A DNA stretch of 64,000 nt from an uncultured Olsenella sp. (lineage in GTDB: Bacteria > Actinomycetota > Coriobacteriia > Coriobacteriales > Atopobiaceae), in contig CASEQJ010000008.1 in assembly GCA_949290055.1 (NCBI GenBank), positions 1 through 64,000 of the forward strand, written 5' to 3'. The position numbers were made by a program, and so were the translations under genes. The notes below the pieces were generated by a model. It saw only the letters and a program-made list of their open reading frames with translations, did no database searches and had not been told where the DNA came from. Shown here piece by piece: positions 29,191-39,500 of this stretch (positions within the stretch are counted from its first letter, which is position 1; each line of letters begins with the position of its first letter).

Positions 29191-30698
29191 CCCCTCTTGA
29201 CCGAAGAGCGGCTATTGCGCTCGCTGCAGCGCCGAGCCAGCAGGGCGAGGGCGTCCTCCTCGATTCGCTCGTATGCCCCGTCGGCAAGCTCGATTCGTAC
29301 AATGAAAATCGAGTGTCTCGCGTGCCCGGACCTGAGGGCGATGGGCATTACCTTGTCGACCCGTGCCGTGAGATGCGGCAGCAGGCACGCGATCGTGGCG
29401 GACGAGTTCACCATCTCCCCAACCGAATCCGTCATCGACCAGAGCTGGCCGTTGCCCAGGCGCCCGTACTCCACGCCATCCGGGGTCGTTATCGCGAGCT
29501 CGACCGGAGCACGAGACCTCGAGTCGTGCCACGTGGACGTGATGACGACCTCGTCACCAGCGAGCGCGGAGGCGATGGCGTCCTGGTTCACCGCGTGGTT
29601 CACATCATCGAGCATCACATGGATGGGGAGCAGCCGCACCATGTGCGCAAGGCATCGGCCGATCTGCGCGAGGTCGCCCTTGCTTGGGGAGATCCAGTCG
29701 ATCCGCTTTGCCTCGATGGAGGAGGCCGACAGCCGTCCGCCCTTCGCCAATAGGTCTATGGAGCCATCCTTGGCTTCACCGGGATAGAGCTTCTCGTATT
29801 CCTCCTCGTAATTAATGTAATCAGGGAAGTTCTCATCGTACCACCTTTCGAAGTTGCCTTCTTCGCCGTCCTGGCAGTGCTCGTAGTAGTCGTCCGCACA
29901 GTATGAGTGCTGGGCCGACTCGTACTCGGGCCATCGGCACACGGCGACCGCATAGGCGAGCTCCGCGAGATCGTGGATGTCCTCTCGCCTGACCTGCACG
30001 CACTTCTCGACATCCTTCTGCAGGTCCCGAGCGTCGCGATCCTCGTCCACGCTCGGGGAGGCGATGTCCTTGAGCCCGCACCCGCCGTGATGGAGGCCGC
30101 TGAACGCTGATACCAGCGCGTACGCGTCCCCCTCGTCTGCGTCTAGGAAGGCGACACCATAGTCGCCCGGCTCAAGGAGCGAGAAGAACGCGTCGATATC
30201 TCCCGAGTTCGGCTCCCACGCCGTCGAGTACGTCATCGAGAGGACGAATGTCCCCGCGTACTCGTCGAACCGGGACTCCGCCGCGTCGCTCAAGGGGCGC
30301 GCGGTGGGCGCGGTCGAAACGTGAATCTCGCTGCTCGGGACCCCCAAGAGATTGCTGAGATAGTTCGCGATCCTATCGTCCCCGTCCGCGAGATGCGCAC
30401 GGCTGGACACGTTGACTCCCCACGTAACGGCACCAGCGCCCTGATCCGCGTCTGGCCCGTCCGCATCGTGGGCAGGCGCCGCGGAGGCCCCGGACAGCGC
30501 GTAGTAGTACCAACCCTCGAGGCTCCCTCTGAGCTGGTTGTAGAGCTCCGCCGAGCTCTCGCATCCCTCGAGGTCCTCCAAGGCGAGCCGCGTCTCGTCG
30601 GCATATGCCAGGAGGTTCCGGGCGCAGAGCCTCAGGACCTTGAGCATGTCCCGCTCGCTCGCCGCAACCACGAACAGGTTTGTGTGATAGTTCGCCAT
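29187..30698 (-). CDS. Unrecognised 503 aa protein downstream of brxL
   Basis: No family is recognised. It begins MANYHTNLFVVAASERDMLKVL and is strongly acidic, with a DE-rich, tyrosine-rich stretch in the middle (about residues 270-310, wording such as CADDYYEHCQDGEEGNF) and several cysteines. ATG 30698 is chosen; AGGAG lies about 11 nt upstream, and a GTG at 30734 would add 12 residues. It is separated from brxL by 142 bp and overlaps the next gene by 4 nt. Position beside brxL suggests a defence accessory role, but nothing in the protein proves it. Confidence 0.7.
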   Translation of the reverse strand: MANYHTNLFVVAASERDMLKVLRLCARNLLAYADETRLALEDLEGCESSAELYNQLRGSLEGWYYYALSGASAAPAHDADGPDADQGAGAVTWGVNVSSRAHLADGDDRIANYLSNLLGVPSSEIHVSTAPTARPLSDAAESRFDEYAGTFVLSMTYSTAWEPNSGDIDAFFSLLEPGDYGVAFLDADEGDAYALVSAFSGLHHGGCGLKDIASPSVDEDRDARDLQKDVEKCVQVRREDIHDLAELAYAVAVCRWPEYESAQHSYCADDYYEHCQDGEEGNFERWYDENFPDYINYEEEYEKLYPGEAKDGSIDLLAKGGRLSASSIEAKRIDWISPSKGDLAQIGRCLAHMVRLLPIHVMLDDVNHAVNQDAIASALAGDEVVITSTWHDSRSRAPVELAITTPDGVEYGRLGNGQLWSMTDSVGEMVNSSATIACLLPHLTARVDKVMPIALRSGHARHSIFIVRIELADGAYERIEEDALALLARRCSERNSRSSVKRG

Positions 30699-30840
30699 GT
30701 GGTTCTTTGCTCCTCTTCTGCCGGTGGGACGCACGAGGCGTCTTGGGCGTGGACTCCCAACGTTAACGTAGCGTAGGGACGCGACAGCTCACGCCTCGCG
30801 CCGAGAAGACCCCCGACGACGACGCCGGTCGCCCGCTCCC

Positions 30841-32964
30841 CTACAGTCCCAGAGCCTTCCGCGCCGCGGCCACGAAGTCGCCGTCGGGGTAGAACTCCGG
30901 GCTCACCGCCTCGGTCAGCTCGCCCGGCACGTCCATGAGGTCGCGGATGGCGCCGCGCGGCAGCAGCAGCCGCTGCGCACCGGCGTTGCGTGCCACGCGG
31001 AAGATGTCGGCAAGCCCCACGAGCTCGTCCATCGTGCCCGAGAGGCGCACCACGCCCGGAATCGCGAGACCCGCCATCACCGGACGCCCGCACGCCGCCG
31101 AGCACAGCCCCACGAACTCCGCGAGCGAGAGCTCGTCGGAGACGCCGTGCCCCTGGAGGTCGTTCAGGAACAGCAGGTAGTCCTTCTCGCCCGCCCGCAT
31201 GCCGCTCGCGATGGCACCCGCGTTGTCCCTGAACTGGGAGAACGCCGCCTCGAACGACTCCTTGGCAAAGCGCGGGACGTTCTCGGTCTGAAAGCGCAGG
31301 GAGCCCGCCACCGCCTTGTTCTCGAGCCGGTAGACCGACCACTCCCCGCTCTCGACCGAGCGCCCTATGCCATAGGCGAAGCCCGCCTGCACAGCCACGT
31401 CGCCAATGAGGCGCGTGCTCGTCTGCTCCGGGACCTCCACGATGTGCGGCACCTGCGGCTCGTCCGCGTCGTAGTAGCCCAGGCTGACGTCGTTGAACTC
31501 CACGCCCGCCATGATCTTGAGCTGCTCCTTGACGCGCCGGCGCCCCTCGATCGCGTACTCGAGCAGCGCGCGGGCCTGCTCCTTGCCCAGCCGCCCCGTG
31601 GGGTACATGAGCTTGGCCAGGCCCGAGAAGGTCTTGCGCACGCCGATCTCGTCTCGCACGTTGAAGTCGCCGTTGAGACGGAACCACTCGTCGAAGAGGT
31701 GCGTGTAGTCACGCCAGCGCATGGCATGGCAGAACTCGGAGAGGCAGTCCGTGATGAGGGCGTAGCGGCCGGTGAGAAGGTCGCTGCGCATCTTCGGGAC
31801 CTCCCAGCCAGGCAGGTAGCAGTGGATGCGGTCGAAGAAGGCGCTGTCGTTGTTGAACTCCGGCGGGAACGGGTCGAAGAGGTGCGTCCGCTTGAGCAGC
31901 GCCGTGGGCGACTCGTTGATGTTGCCCTCGAAGACCATCGACGCCTCGGCGGTGTAGGAGGTGGTCCCGCGCCCGAAGCTGCCGTTGGCCATGTACCCCT
32001 TCATGATGTTGATGGCGTCCGTGGCGTGGAAGCGCATGCCCGCCACCTCGTCGAAGGCGATGCAGTCCCAGAAGCCCACGAGCCCCATGGATCCAGAGCC
32101 CGCGCCGCGCAGGTCGGCGAAGAGCTTGGCCGTGGTAGTCTGCCCGCCGGAGAGCAGGTAGGCGTGAGGCGACACCTCGGTGTAGAGATGCGACTTGCCC
32201 GTGCCGCGCGGCCCCAGCTCGCAGAGGTTGTAGTTGCGCTCCACGAGCGGCACCATGCGCTCCAGGAAGTGCACCCGCTCGCGCGGCGTGAGCGCGGTGG
32301 GCTCGTAGCCGGCGGAGCGCAGGATCATGGCCTCCCACTCCTCGTCGCTGAACTCGCCGCGATGCGAGATGATCTCGTCGAGGTCGAGGTTAGGCATCTG
32401 GATGGGCGTGATGCTCGTGATGGCAAAGGGCGACTCCCGCGGGTCGCGCCTCTTGCGCTTGCCCGGCACCTCGATGTCGGAGTAGTGCCGGTACTCGATG
32501 CCCAGGATGCACCAGATGCCCCCCGAGAGCATCTTGGCGTACTGACGGACGTACTTGTCGGGCACCACAAAGGGCTCGATGTCCAGGCTCGCGAGCGTCC
32601 CCACGTAGAGGTCGAGGCCCTCGGAGAGCACGGCGGAGAGCCGGTCGATGACGGTGTGGCGCCCACGCTCGCGGATGCGCGACTTCACCACCTCCGACTC
32701 GTCCGGGCGGACGTAGTTCTCCGTCAGGATCTTGCGGATGCGGGCCATGCCCTCGGCCGCCGCCTCCTCGTCGTCGGTGGCGCAGTACATGCCCAGCAGG
32801 TACTCCAGCACGAAGGTGGGCACGCCAAAGCCCTGCTTCATCTGCGCGGTGAGGTCCTTGCGGACGATCTTTCCCGGGAAGGCGGAGACGATCTTCTCGT
32901 CCAGCGCGTCCTTCTGGTACACGGGAACCGTCGTCACGTTGTTCTTCTCGTCCATGGCTACCAT
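30841..32964 (-). CDS. brxL: BrxL, Lon-like ATPase of the BREX system
   Basis: A 707 aa AAA+ protein with a C-terminal Lon-like domain. The N-terminal domain contains VRKDLTAQMKQG and the strongly conserved VLEYLLGMYCATDDEE. Walker A is GPRGTGKSHLY at about residue 253. The C-terminal 150 residues resemble the Lon protease fold, which in BrxL is thought to help form a DNA-translocating ring. ATG 32964 overlaps the pglZ stop; ATG 32955 is equally possible. CTTCTCG lies 33 nt after the stop. It is the last core gene of this type 1 BREX locus. Confidence 0.95.
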   Translation of the reverse strand: MVAMDEKNNVTTVPVYQKDALDEKIVSAFPGKIVRKDLTAQMKQGFGVPTFVLEYLLGMYCATDDEEAAAEGMARIRKILTENYVRPDESEVVKSRIRERGRHTVIDRLSAVLSEGLDLYVGTLASLDIEPFVVPDKYVRQYAKMLSGGIWCILGIEYRHYSDIEVPGKRKRRDPRESPFAITSITPIQMPNLDLDEIISHRGEFSDEEWEAMILRSAGYEPTALTPRERVHFLERMVPLVERNYNLCELGPRGTGKSHLYTEVSPHAYLLSGGQTTTAKLFADLRGAGSGSMGLVGFWDCIAFDEVAGMRFHATDAINIMKGYMANGSFGRGTTSYTAEASMVFEGNINESPTALLKRTHLFDPFPPEFNNDSAFFDRIHCYLPGWEVPKMRSDLLTGRYALITDCLSEFCHAMRWRDYTHLFDEWFRLNGDFNVRDEIGVRKTFSGLAKLMYPTGRLGKEQARALLEYAIEGRRRVKEQLKIMAGVEFNDVSLGYYDADEPQVPHIVEVPEQTSTRLIGDVAVQAGFAYGIGRSVESGEWSVYRLENKAVAGSLRFQTENVPRFAKESFEAAFSQFRDNAGAIASGMRAGEKDYLLFLNDLQGHGVSDELSLAEFVGLCSAACGRPVMAGLAIPGVVRLSGTMDELVGLADIFRVARNAGAQRLLLPRGAIRDLMDVPGELTEAVSPEFYPDGDFVAAARKALGL

Positions 32965-35549
32965 CCAAAGTCAATCGAGGGGGCAAAGGCCACCTGCATG
33001 CGCAGCTCGCGCAGCGTGGCGACCTCCCCCGTTCCCACATTGCGTGCCAGAAGCGGATACCGCTCGCCCTCGCCTGGCGAGAAGCCCGGGCGCAGCGAGA
33101 GCCGCACGGCAAAGGTGCGCTCTGAGGCGTCCGCCGAGGCGCGGTCGGCCACCACGCGCGCCACGTCCGTCACCGGCTCGTGCGCGGCGTTGCCCACGAA
33201 GACCTCGTACTCGGCCGGCAGTGCCTTGCCGCCCGCCGGCTCGTCCTGCAGAAGCTCCAGCGAGAAGAGCGAGTTGGTGATCGTGTCCAGCGTGGAGACG
33301 AGCGAGAGCGAGACGGGCGCGGACTCCACGTAGCCCTTGCTCCCCGCTCGGCGGTTGCGGAAGCGCAGGACCGGCACGCACATCTCCTGCAGGGAGATGC
33401 CTCCGTGCACGTAGTTCTCGCCGCCGCCCGCCATGGCTATACGCACGCACTCGCGGGGCATGAGGGCCCTGAGGTGGTCACCGGGCAGCGCCACGGGAAG
33501 AAGGACCTCGGAGCTCGCGCTCGGCTCCGCGACCACGTAGCGCCGACCCGCCTCCACGACCTCGCCGGACACGTCCTTGAGCGAGACGTGATCGGAGGCG
33601 GCAAGCGGCTCGTCGGTGTAGAGGAAGCCATGGTCGGCCGTCACGAGCACGTCCGTGGCGCGGAACTCGCGGACGATGAGCTTCACGAGGCCGGAGATCT
33701 CCTCGACGGCGTCCGCGCAGGCGTCAAAGACCTTGCGCTCGGTGGCCGCCTTGTCACCGGTGGCGTCGATGGCGTTGTGGTAGACGTAGACCACGTCCGC
33801 CTCCCCCACCAGCTCCTTGCGCTCCGCGCGCCCCATGCCGTTCACAAAGTCGTCGTACGTCACGGCGACGCCCGAGGGGTGCGTACGGCGGATGACCTCC
33901 TGACGCTTGGCACAAGTCGTGGCCTCCACGCCGTCCACGAGCACGGAGAGCACGGTCTTGCCGCCCGCCTGTCCCCGCCCGAGCGAGAAGAACCCATGCG
34001 GCAGCAGCGCCGGCATACCGCACTTGGTGATCGAGGGCAGCGTCGCCTGCACAGAGGCCAGCTCAGCCGAGCCCTTGGTCTCGCGCTCGAGCACGTCCGC
34101 GAGCTCTGTCGCCACTTCGTAGCGCAGCGCGTCAGAGACGATCACCCACGCGCGACGCTTGCCCTGCGCGAGACCCTCCACCTCGGACATGAAGAAGTCC
34201 TGCTGGCGCGGCACGCCGGAAACGTAGCCCTGGCTTGCGAGCTCCGCCTCCGCCGCCTTCGCCCAGCGCTCGGAGAGCATGCGCAGGAACCATCCCTTGT
34301 AGAGGTTCTCCATCGCCGCCCGCGCGACACGGAAGTCCTCGTCCAGCTCGTACTCGCCGGACCTGATGGCGCCGGCAAAGGCCTGGTGGAATGCCCGGTA
34401 CCAAGTGTCCATCTGGTACCACTCCTGCTCGTAGGCCTCCCAGACGCGCTCGGCGGGCATGGCGGCAAGGCCCTCGGGGTGCTCGCGCCAGAAGCGGCGC
34501 ATGCGAGCCGCCTGCGTCACGCCCCCGTAGTAGCAGGAGAGCTCCTCGTACCAGGCAAGCCCGCGGCGCGCGCCGACCGCCGCGAGCACGTCCTCGCTCG
34601 AGGAGGGGTCGCACACGGCCGAGAAGAGCCTGCGGAGAATGACGGCGTCCACGCACGGGAAGACGCCCATCGTGAGGAGCTCGGGAAGGGCAGCTTCCGC
34701 AAGGCGGTCCTCAAGCTTGCACGCGCCCTCGACCTCCACGCAGACGTCGAGCAGCGAAGCGCGGTCCTCAGAGGCGAGCCACGTCCGGAACACCTCATGA
34801 CAGAGATCGGCATGGTCCGACGAATAGCAGCGCTCGAGCCCGGCAAGCACGCCCGCGGGCGCCGTGCGAGAAAACGCAGAGAGCAGCACGTGCTGCGTGA
34901 GTGCCGTGACATCGGTCACCTCAGCGGAGAATTCCGTCCACGCGCGCACGGCCGCACGGAAGGAGCCCGCGACGCCCACCGTCTCGAGCGGGGTGAGTGC
35001 CTCGACCCCTCCCCGCTCGCAGGCGTGAACGAGGTAGCGAACAAGCACCGGCACGGGCTCCGCGGCATCCGCCCCCAGCTCGACGGCCATGATCGCCAGC
35101 TCGAGCTCCTGCGGCACCGCAAAGGAGTCGCGCAGCGCCATAAGCTTGCGCACGTTGGTCTTCTTGGAGAGCCACCGCTTGCGCGCCTTGAGCTCGGAAC
35201 GCATCTCGGGGGTGTCCGCAGCCCCAAACTCACGCAGCTGGATGGAGGCGTAGTCTGCCGAGAAGGGCGTGGAGCGCACCTCCACGTCCGCGAGCCAATC
35301 CCCCTCGAGGTGACGCTCGCGCGGCCGGTAGAGCAGGATGCGGCGGCCCGCAAGGTCCTCGTTCAGCGCCTGCTTGAGCGTAAAGAGCTCGTTCTCACGC
35401 TCCACCATCAGCTCAACTCCGGGCAGGTCGAGCCCCTCGACGCTCTCGGCGAACTCGCCGTCAGGGTCATGCCACACGACCACGCGCCCGGCGTCCCCCG
35501 CCTCGTCAAAGAGCCGCATGAGCTCGGTCTGTATGTCTGTCTGCTTCAT
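32958..35549 (-). CDS. pglZ: PglZ, BREX-1 phosphatase-like protein (type A)
   Basis: An 863 aa protein of the alkaline-phosphatase superfamily required for BREX methylation and restriction. The N-terminal domain includes VVVWHDPDGEF, the usual start of PglZ. Metal-binding features are visible as VIVSDALRYEVATEL near 470-485 and VLVTADHGFLYTDEP near 640. Length is typical of type A PglZ. It lies 14 bp after pglX-C and overlaps brxL, so it is part of a minus-strand operon. Confidence 0.95.
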   Translation of the reverse strand: MKQTDIQTELMRLFDEAGDAGRVVVWHDPDGEFAESVEGLDLPGVELMVERENELFTLKQALNEDLAGRRILLYRPRERHLEGDWLADVEVRSTPFSADYASIQLREFGAADTPEMRSELKARKRWLSKKTNVRKLMALRDSFAVPQELELAIMAVELGADAAEPVPVLVRYLVHACERGGVEALTPLETVGVAGSFRAAVRAWTEFSAEVTDVTALTQHVLLSAFSRTAPAGVLAGLERCYSSDHADLCHEVFRTWLASEDRASLLDVCVEVEGACKLEDRLAEAALPELLTMGVFPCVDAVILRRLFSAVCDPSSSEDVLAAVGARRGLAWYEELSCYYGGVTQAARMRRFWREHPEGLAAMPAERVWEAYEQEWYQMDTWYRAFHQAFAGAIRSGEYELDEDFRVARAAMENLYKGWFLRMLSERWAKAAEAELASQGYVSGVPRQQDFFMSEVEGLAQGKRRAWVIVSDALRYEVATELADVLERETKGSAELASVQATLPSITKCGMPALLPHGFFSLGRGQAGGKTVLSVLVDGVEATTCAKRQEVIRRTHPSGVAVTYDDFVNGMGRAERKELVGEADVVYVYHNAIDATGDKAATERKVFDACADAVEEISGLVKLIVREFRATDVLVTADHGFLYTDEPLAASDHVSLKDVSGEVVEAGRRYVVAEPSASSEVLLPVALPGDHLRALMPRECVRIAMAGGGENYVHGGISLQEMCVPVLRFRNRRAGSKGYVESAPVSLSLVSTLDTITNSLFSLELLQDEPAGGKALPAEYEVFVGNAAHEPVTDVARVVADRASADASERTFAVRLSLRPGFSPGEGERYPLLARNVGTGEVATLRELRMQVAFAPSIDFGW

Positions 35550-35563
35550 CTTTCTGCTACGTC

Positions 35564-36538
35564 CTACTTGATCTTTGCCAGCACGTCCTGGAACTTCGCG
35601 TAGTTGACCTTCACGCCGTCATCGAGGTCGATGGCGATCATCTGGTCGGCGAGGTGGTGTACCTTCTCCTCGTATTTCGCAAGCTCGCCCGCCTGGTCGG
35701 CGACCTTCTTGCGCTCCTTGGTGAAGGCGGCCTGCTGACGCCCCTTTGAAGCCGCTATCGAGTCGTCAAGGTGCGCGAGGCGCGTGCGATAGCGATCCTG
35801 CTGCGGGTGCACGTAGTCCGTGCGAATGCGGGCGAGAAGATCAGGCTGGTAGCGATGCATGTAGACAAGCGCCTTGAAGCCGTTCTTCTTGCCTGAGTCA
35901 AAGAGCCAGTAGATGGGCCGCTTCTTGTACGTCTTGCAGTGGTCGGCGAAGAACTCCTTGAGGAAGTAGCTGCGGATGACGTCGCGGGCGGTGCCCTTAG
36001 CCGCAGGGTCGAGCGCGTCGGCCACGAACTGCAGGTTCTCCTCGAGCGTCTCGTCACCGTAGACAACGCGCACGAACTCGACGAAGCGCGCCACCGCATC
36101 ATCCTCGAAGTACTCGTCGTCCGTGATGGGGATGACGTTGTCGGCGTCCGGCATGAAGGTCACGCGCTCGGGATCGGGCATCTTGGCGAGGTAGTCCTCC
36201 ACGGTGTCACCTTGGTTGGCAAGCACGAGACCGTCCGCGTCGAGCGAGTAGCGCCCAAGCATGCAGCCCACGGCGTAGCTTATGAGCGAGACGATCTCGT
36301 CGCGCTTGGTGCGGACGTACTTGTTGCCCTTGAAGGACTCCGGAATCTCCTCAGCAGTATCAAAAATGCGCGCCACCGAGACGTACTTGTCCTCGACCTC
36401 GATGGGCACCTCCCCCACCATGTCGTAGATCTCCGCAAAGATGCGGTTGAGCTCCTCCTCGTTGGCCTTGAGCTGGTCAAAACGGGCGTTGACCTCAGCT
36501 TTCTCAGCCTCGTACTTGTCACGTATGAGCGTTGCCAT
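35564..36538 (-). CDS. pglX: PglX C-terminal domain as a separate polypeptide
   Basis: A 324 aa protein equal to the C-terminal quarter of a normal BREX-1 PglX of about 1200 aa. Landmarks are RFDQLKANEEELNRIFAEIYDM at the start, ISYAVGCMLGRYSLD, the RPIYWLFDSGKKNGFKALVYMHRY segment and the ending DDGVKVNYAKFQDVLAKIK. It contains no methyltransferase motif. ATG 36538 has AGGAG 5 nt upstream, so independent translation is expected. The N-terminal part lies 5.7 kb upstream in the same orientation. Whether the two chains assemble into an active enzyme or this is a broken gene cannot be settled from sequence. Confidence 0.9.
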   Translation of the reverse strand: MATLIRDKYEAEKAEVNARFDQLKANEEELNRIFAEIYDMVGEVPIEVEDKYVSVARIFDTAEEIPESFKGNKYVRTKRDEIVSLISYAVGCMLGRYSLDADGLVLANQGDTVEDYLAKMPDPERVTFMPDADNVIPITDDEYFEDDAVARFVEFVRVVYGDETLEENLQFVADALDPAAKGTARDVIRSYFLKEFFADHCKTYKKRPIYWLFDSGKKNGFKALVYMHRYQPDLLARIRTDYVHPQQDRYRTRLAHLDDSIAASKGRQQAAFTKERKKVADQAGELAKYEEKVHHLADQMIAIDLDDGVKVNYAKFQDVLAKIK

Positions 36539-36571
36539 AGGTTCTCCTGTTACTTGGTCCTTTGCGTTCTG

Positions 36572-39500
36572 CTACGAAAGGTCGATTTCCGGCTTATCGG
36601 TCACATGCATCAACATTGGACATTCCTGCGCGCCTGTGACTGGCTTGTCGACTTCGCCCAGATACTCGTCGGCGTCGAAGCTTCTTGTTGCAAGAAACAC
36701 GATGTCAAAAGGACGGCCCTTAAGCGCAACCATACATTCGCGCAAATCCCAGAGCGTGCGCGCAACGAGGCTGAAGAACTGCGGGATCCCTCGTGACAGG
36801 CGGGTGTCGAAGCACACTTCGTACCTGTCGTATCCCCCTCCGAAGACAAGACCTTGGCTGCTCTCACAAAGGTTGACCAGGGTGAGCCCCGTAAGGTCGC
36901 CCTCAGGAAGGGCCTTCTTCACGCCAGGGGCGATGCAGCCGCGAGGGACGCGAATGCCCTCATCTTGTTCCACAGATAGGACGAGGCGGAGGAAGTGACT
37001 TCTTACGTCGTCAAGACCGTCGAAATCAACGTTGACGCCTTCAATATGCTCCTCAATTTGCTCAAGACAGGGCTCGCGCCACGTTATTGCGCGGACGCTG
37101 TGATGCATTCCGTCCCACGCGATGTCCCCCTCATCGAAGAAGAACCAGCTTTTTGACAGGAACGTCAAGAAGAACACCACGAGGTCCATGCCCTCGCCCT
37201 GCGCGGGGACTGGATCAGGCCCCTGGGGCACCGTCGAGCCATCTTGCTCGTCGGCAACGCTTTCGTTTGCCGGCAGGCCCAGCGATGCCCTCAGGCCGTC
37301 GATTCGGTCGAGAAGTACCTGCTGTTTGGGCGTGGGCGTGCAGAGGGGCACGATTTCCCCATAGAACTCCGGATTCGTCCTCTTAATGTCAGCAAACGCA
37401 TCGGGACGCACTGCAGCGCTCGCCGACAGACTTCCGAGCATGTTTCTACAGTATCCCAGTTCCCCTGCATCAAGCGGATGGATCCCGATCCACGTGTCGA
37501 GAAGCGTGACGATCCTACCCACAAGCGGCGCGCACGCATCGCAGTACTGGTTGAACCCGCAGATGCACGCACGGGCGAGCCCCTCGTACGCCACAGCCTC
37601 CTCTCCGACCCCGCTCGCATAGAAGCGCAGGGCGGCATCGAGAGCCTGCTGACAAAGTGTTGTCAAGGCAACCAGCACGGGAGATATGACCTCGTCCACC
37701 TCCTTAAGCGAACTCGCCTCTGCGGCGCGCTCCTCAAAACGCTCCAGGAACGCAGGCGTTATGGGGCCATCAATCTCCACAGTCCGAGCAAGGCTGTCCA
37801 CGAAGGTTCTTGCCTGCTCGAACGTGATGTCACCCGGTTCGTAGAAGGTAATGCGAAGGTAATCCTGTCCAATGAGGGAGTAGGGGTAGACATAGAACTC
37901 GAAACAGCTCTCATCGGCGGTTGGAACCTGCACGACCGCGCAGCGGCAGTTGCGAGCGGTGACTTCGTGCATCTCAGTGGTGAAGTTCGCGCTATAGCTT
38001 CTTCCGGCATAGCAGAATGCCCAAAGAACCGGAGCCATGCCGTATTGCTGCACGTTCGAAGCGTAGTCTTCACCAACGGGCGTCTTGCCGTACAGAATCG
38101 CGATGTCAGACTCAAGACCCTCGCCAGCGTGGTCCCCCGGCACCAGCACGAACGCGCGCCCGCCGGTGTCTTTCTCGCTTGTCCAGCCGTCAGGAATGGC
38201 GCAGGAGAAGATGGCGCCTTCGGCGCGCGGGGCGTCCGCACTCACCGAATACTTCGATGCAGCATCGAAGACCGGAGCGTCCTCCGCGAGCAGGAACATC
38301 ATGGTCGAGCCCTCGAACTTCTTGTAGAACGCCTTTGTCTGCTCGAGAAGATCCGCGTCGGTCTTCGCAGGCATAGGATGCTGCGGCTTCTTCGCGGTCG
38401 TCTTGCGCTTCGGCTGCCTTGCGGGTGCAGGCGCCTCCGCGGGTGTCGCATCGGCCACCACTGGCTCTGCCGAAGCTAACACCTCGGGCTCAATCTCCCT
38501 AATGACATCCATGAACGCATCCGGATGCGCACGAAACGCCTTTCTAGCTTCGCTGATGGAGGCTAGATTGCTCGCGAGCCGCTGGACCTTAGAGCCGCCG
38601 AGCATCGAGACCAGCCACGCACCGTCTTCGCCCTCGAGCTGCTTGTTCGCAGCCTCCATTGCATAGCCAGCCGCGCGAACCTGCCCGTCGTCAGCAAGGA
38701 GCCAGTCAACCGGATCCGCCGCATACCGCAGCGCCTCGAGCTGCGTGTCATTCAGCAACTTCAGGCCGGCAAGCGCCTTCTGGGCCCTGTCGTGGAGGCT
38801 GCCAAGTTCGAGGTATGCCTGCACGGTGCGAAGGAGAAGCATGGCAGCGTCAGTCTTGTCATCGGCGGCGAGCTTGAGGCGCCAGCGCTTCCGGATACCC
38901 CCGACGATCGGGTTCAGGTACGCCTCGATGGCGTCAAGAGTCTTAGGACCCACCCCGGGCAGGTCGCCCTTCTCAGGCGAGCTTAGGCGCTCGTAAAGGT
39001 CGGCGAGCGTGGTGACGCCCGCATCCTGCAGCCTCTTGACCTGTGCGCCCGTCTTTTGCTTGCCAAGCTCGTCAATGGGGATCAGCGCAAGCTGCGCGAG
39101 GACGTCGCTCTCCCTCATTTCATCTATCGCGGAGGGAATCCCGTTCTTGACGTCCCCTTGGGCAGCGGCGATGGAGGCGGGGACATCTGCAATGCCCTGG
39201 AAGCGATCGAGCAGCTGCTGCGCCTCCTCGGACGAGAAGGGCCTGGCGTCGGCACTTTCCATCTTGAAGCCATCAATCTCCTTCTGCAGGCAGCCAAGGA
39301 TATTGCCCCTGTCTTCCTCGTCATGCCGGAAGCAATAGACGAGCGCCTCCTTCGAAGAGAAGCGGTCAGCGCTGAACGTTGGCCAGTAGTCCATGTGGGT
39401 GGCGATGCGTGCCACATCCATTTTCTGCAGCTTGTCGAGGGCGTCGAACGCAGCCTGCTTGGTCGCGGAGTTCATGAAGAGTCGCGTCAGCCCTCCCTGC

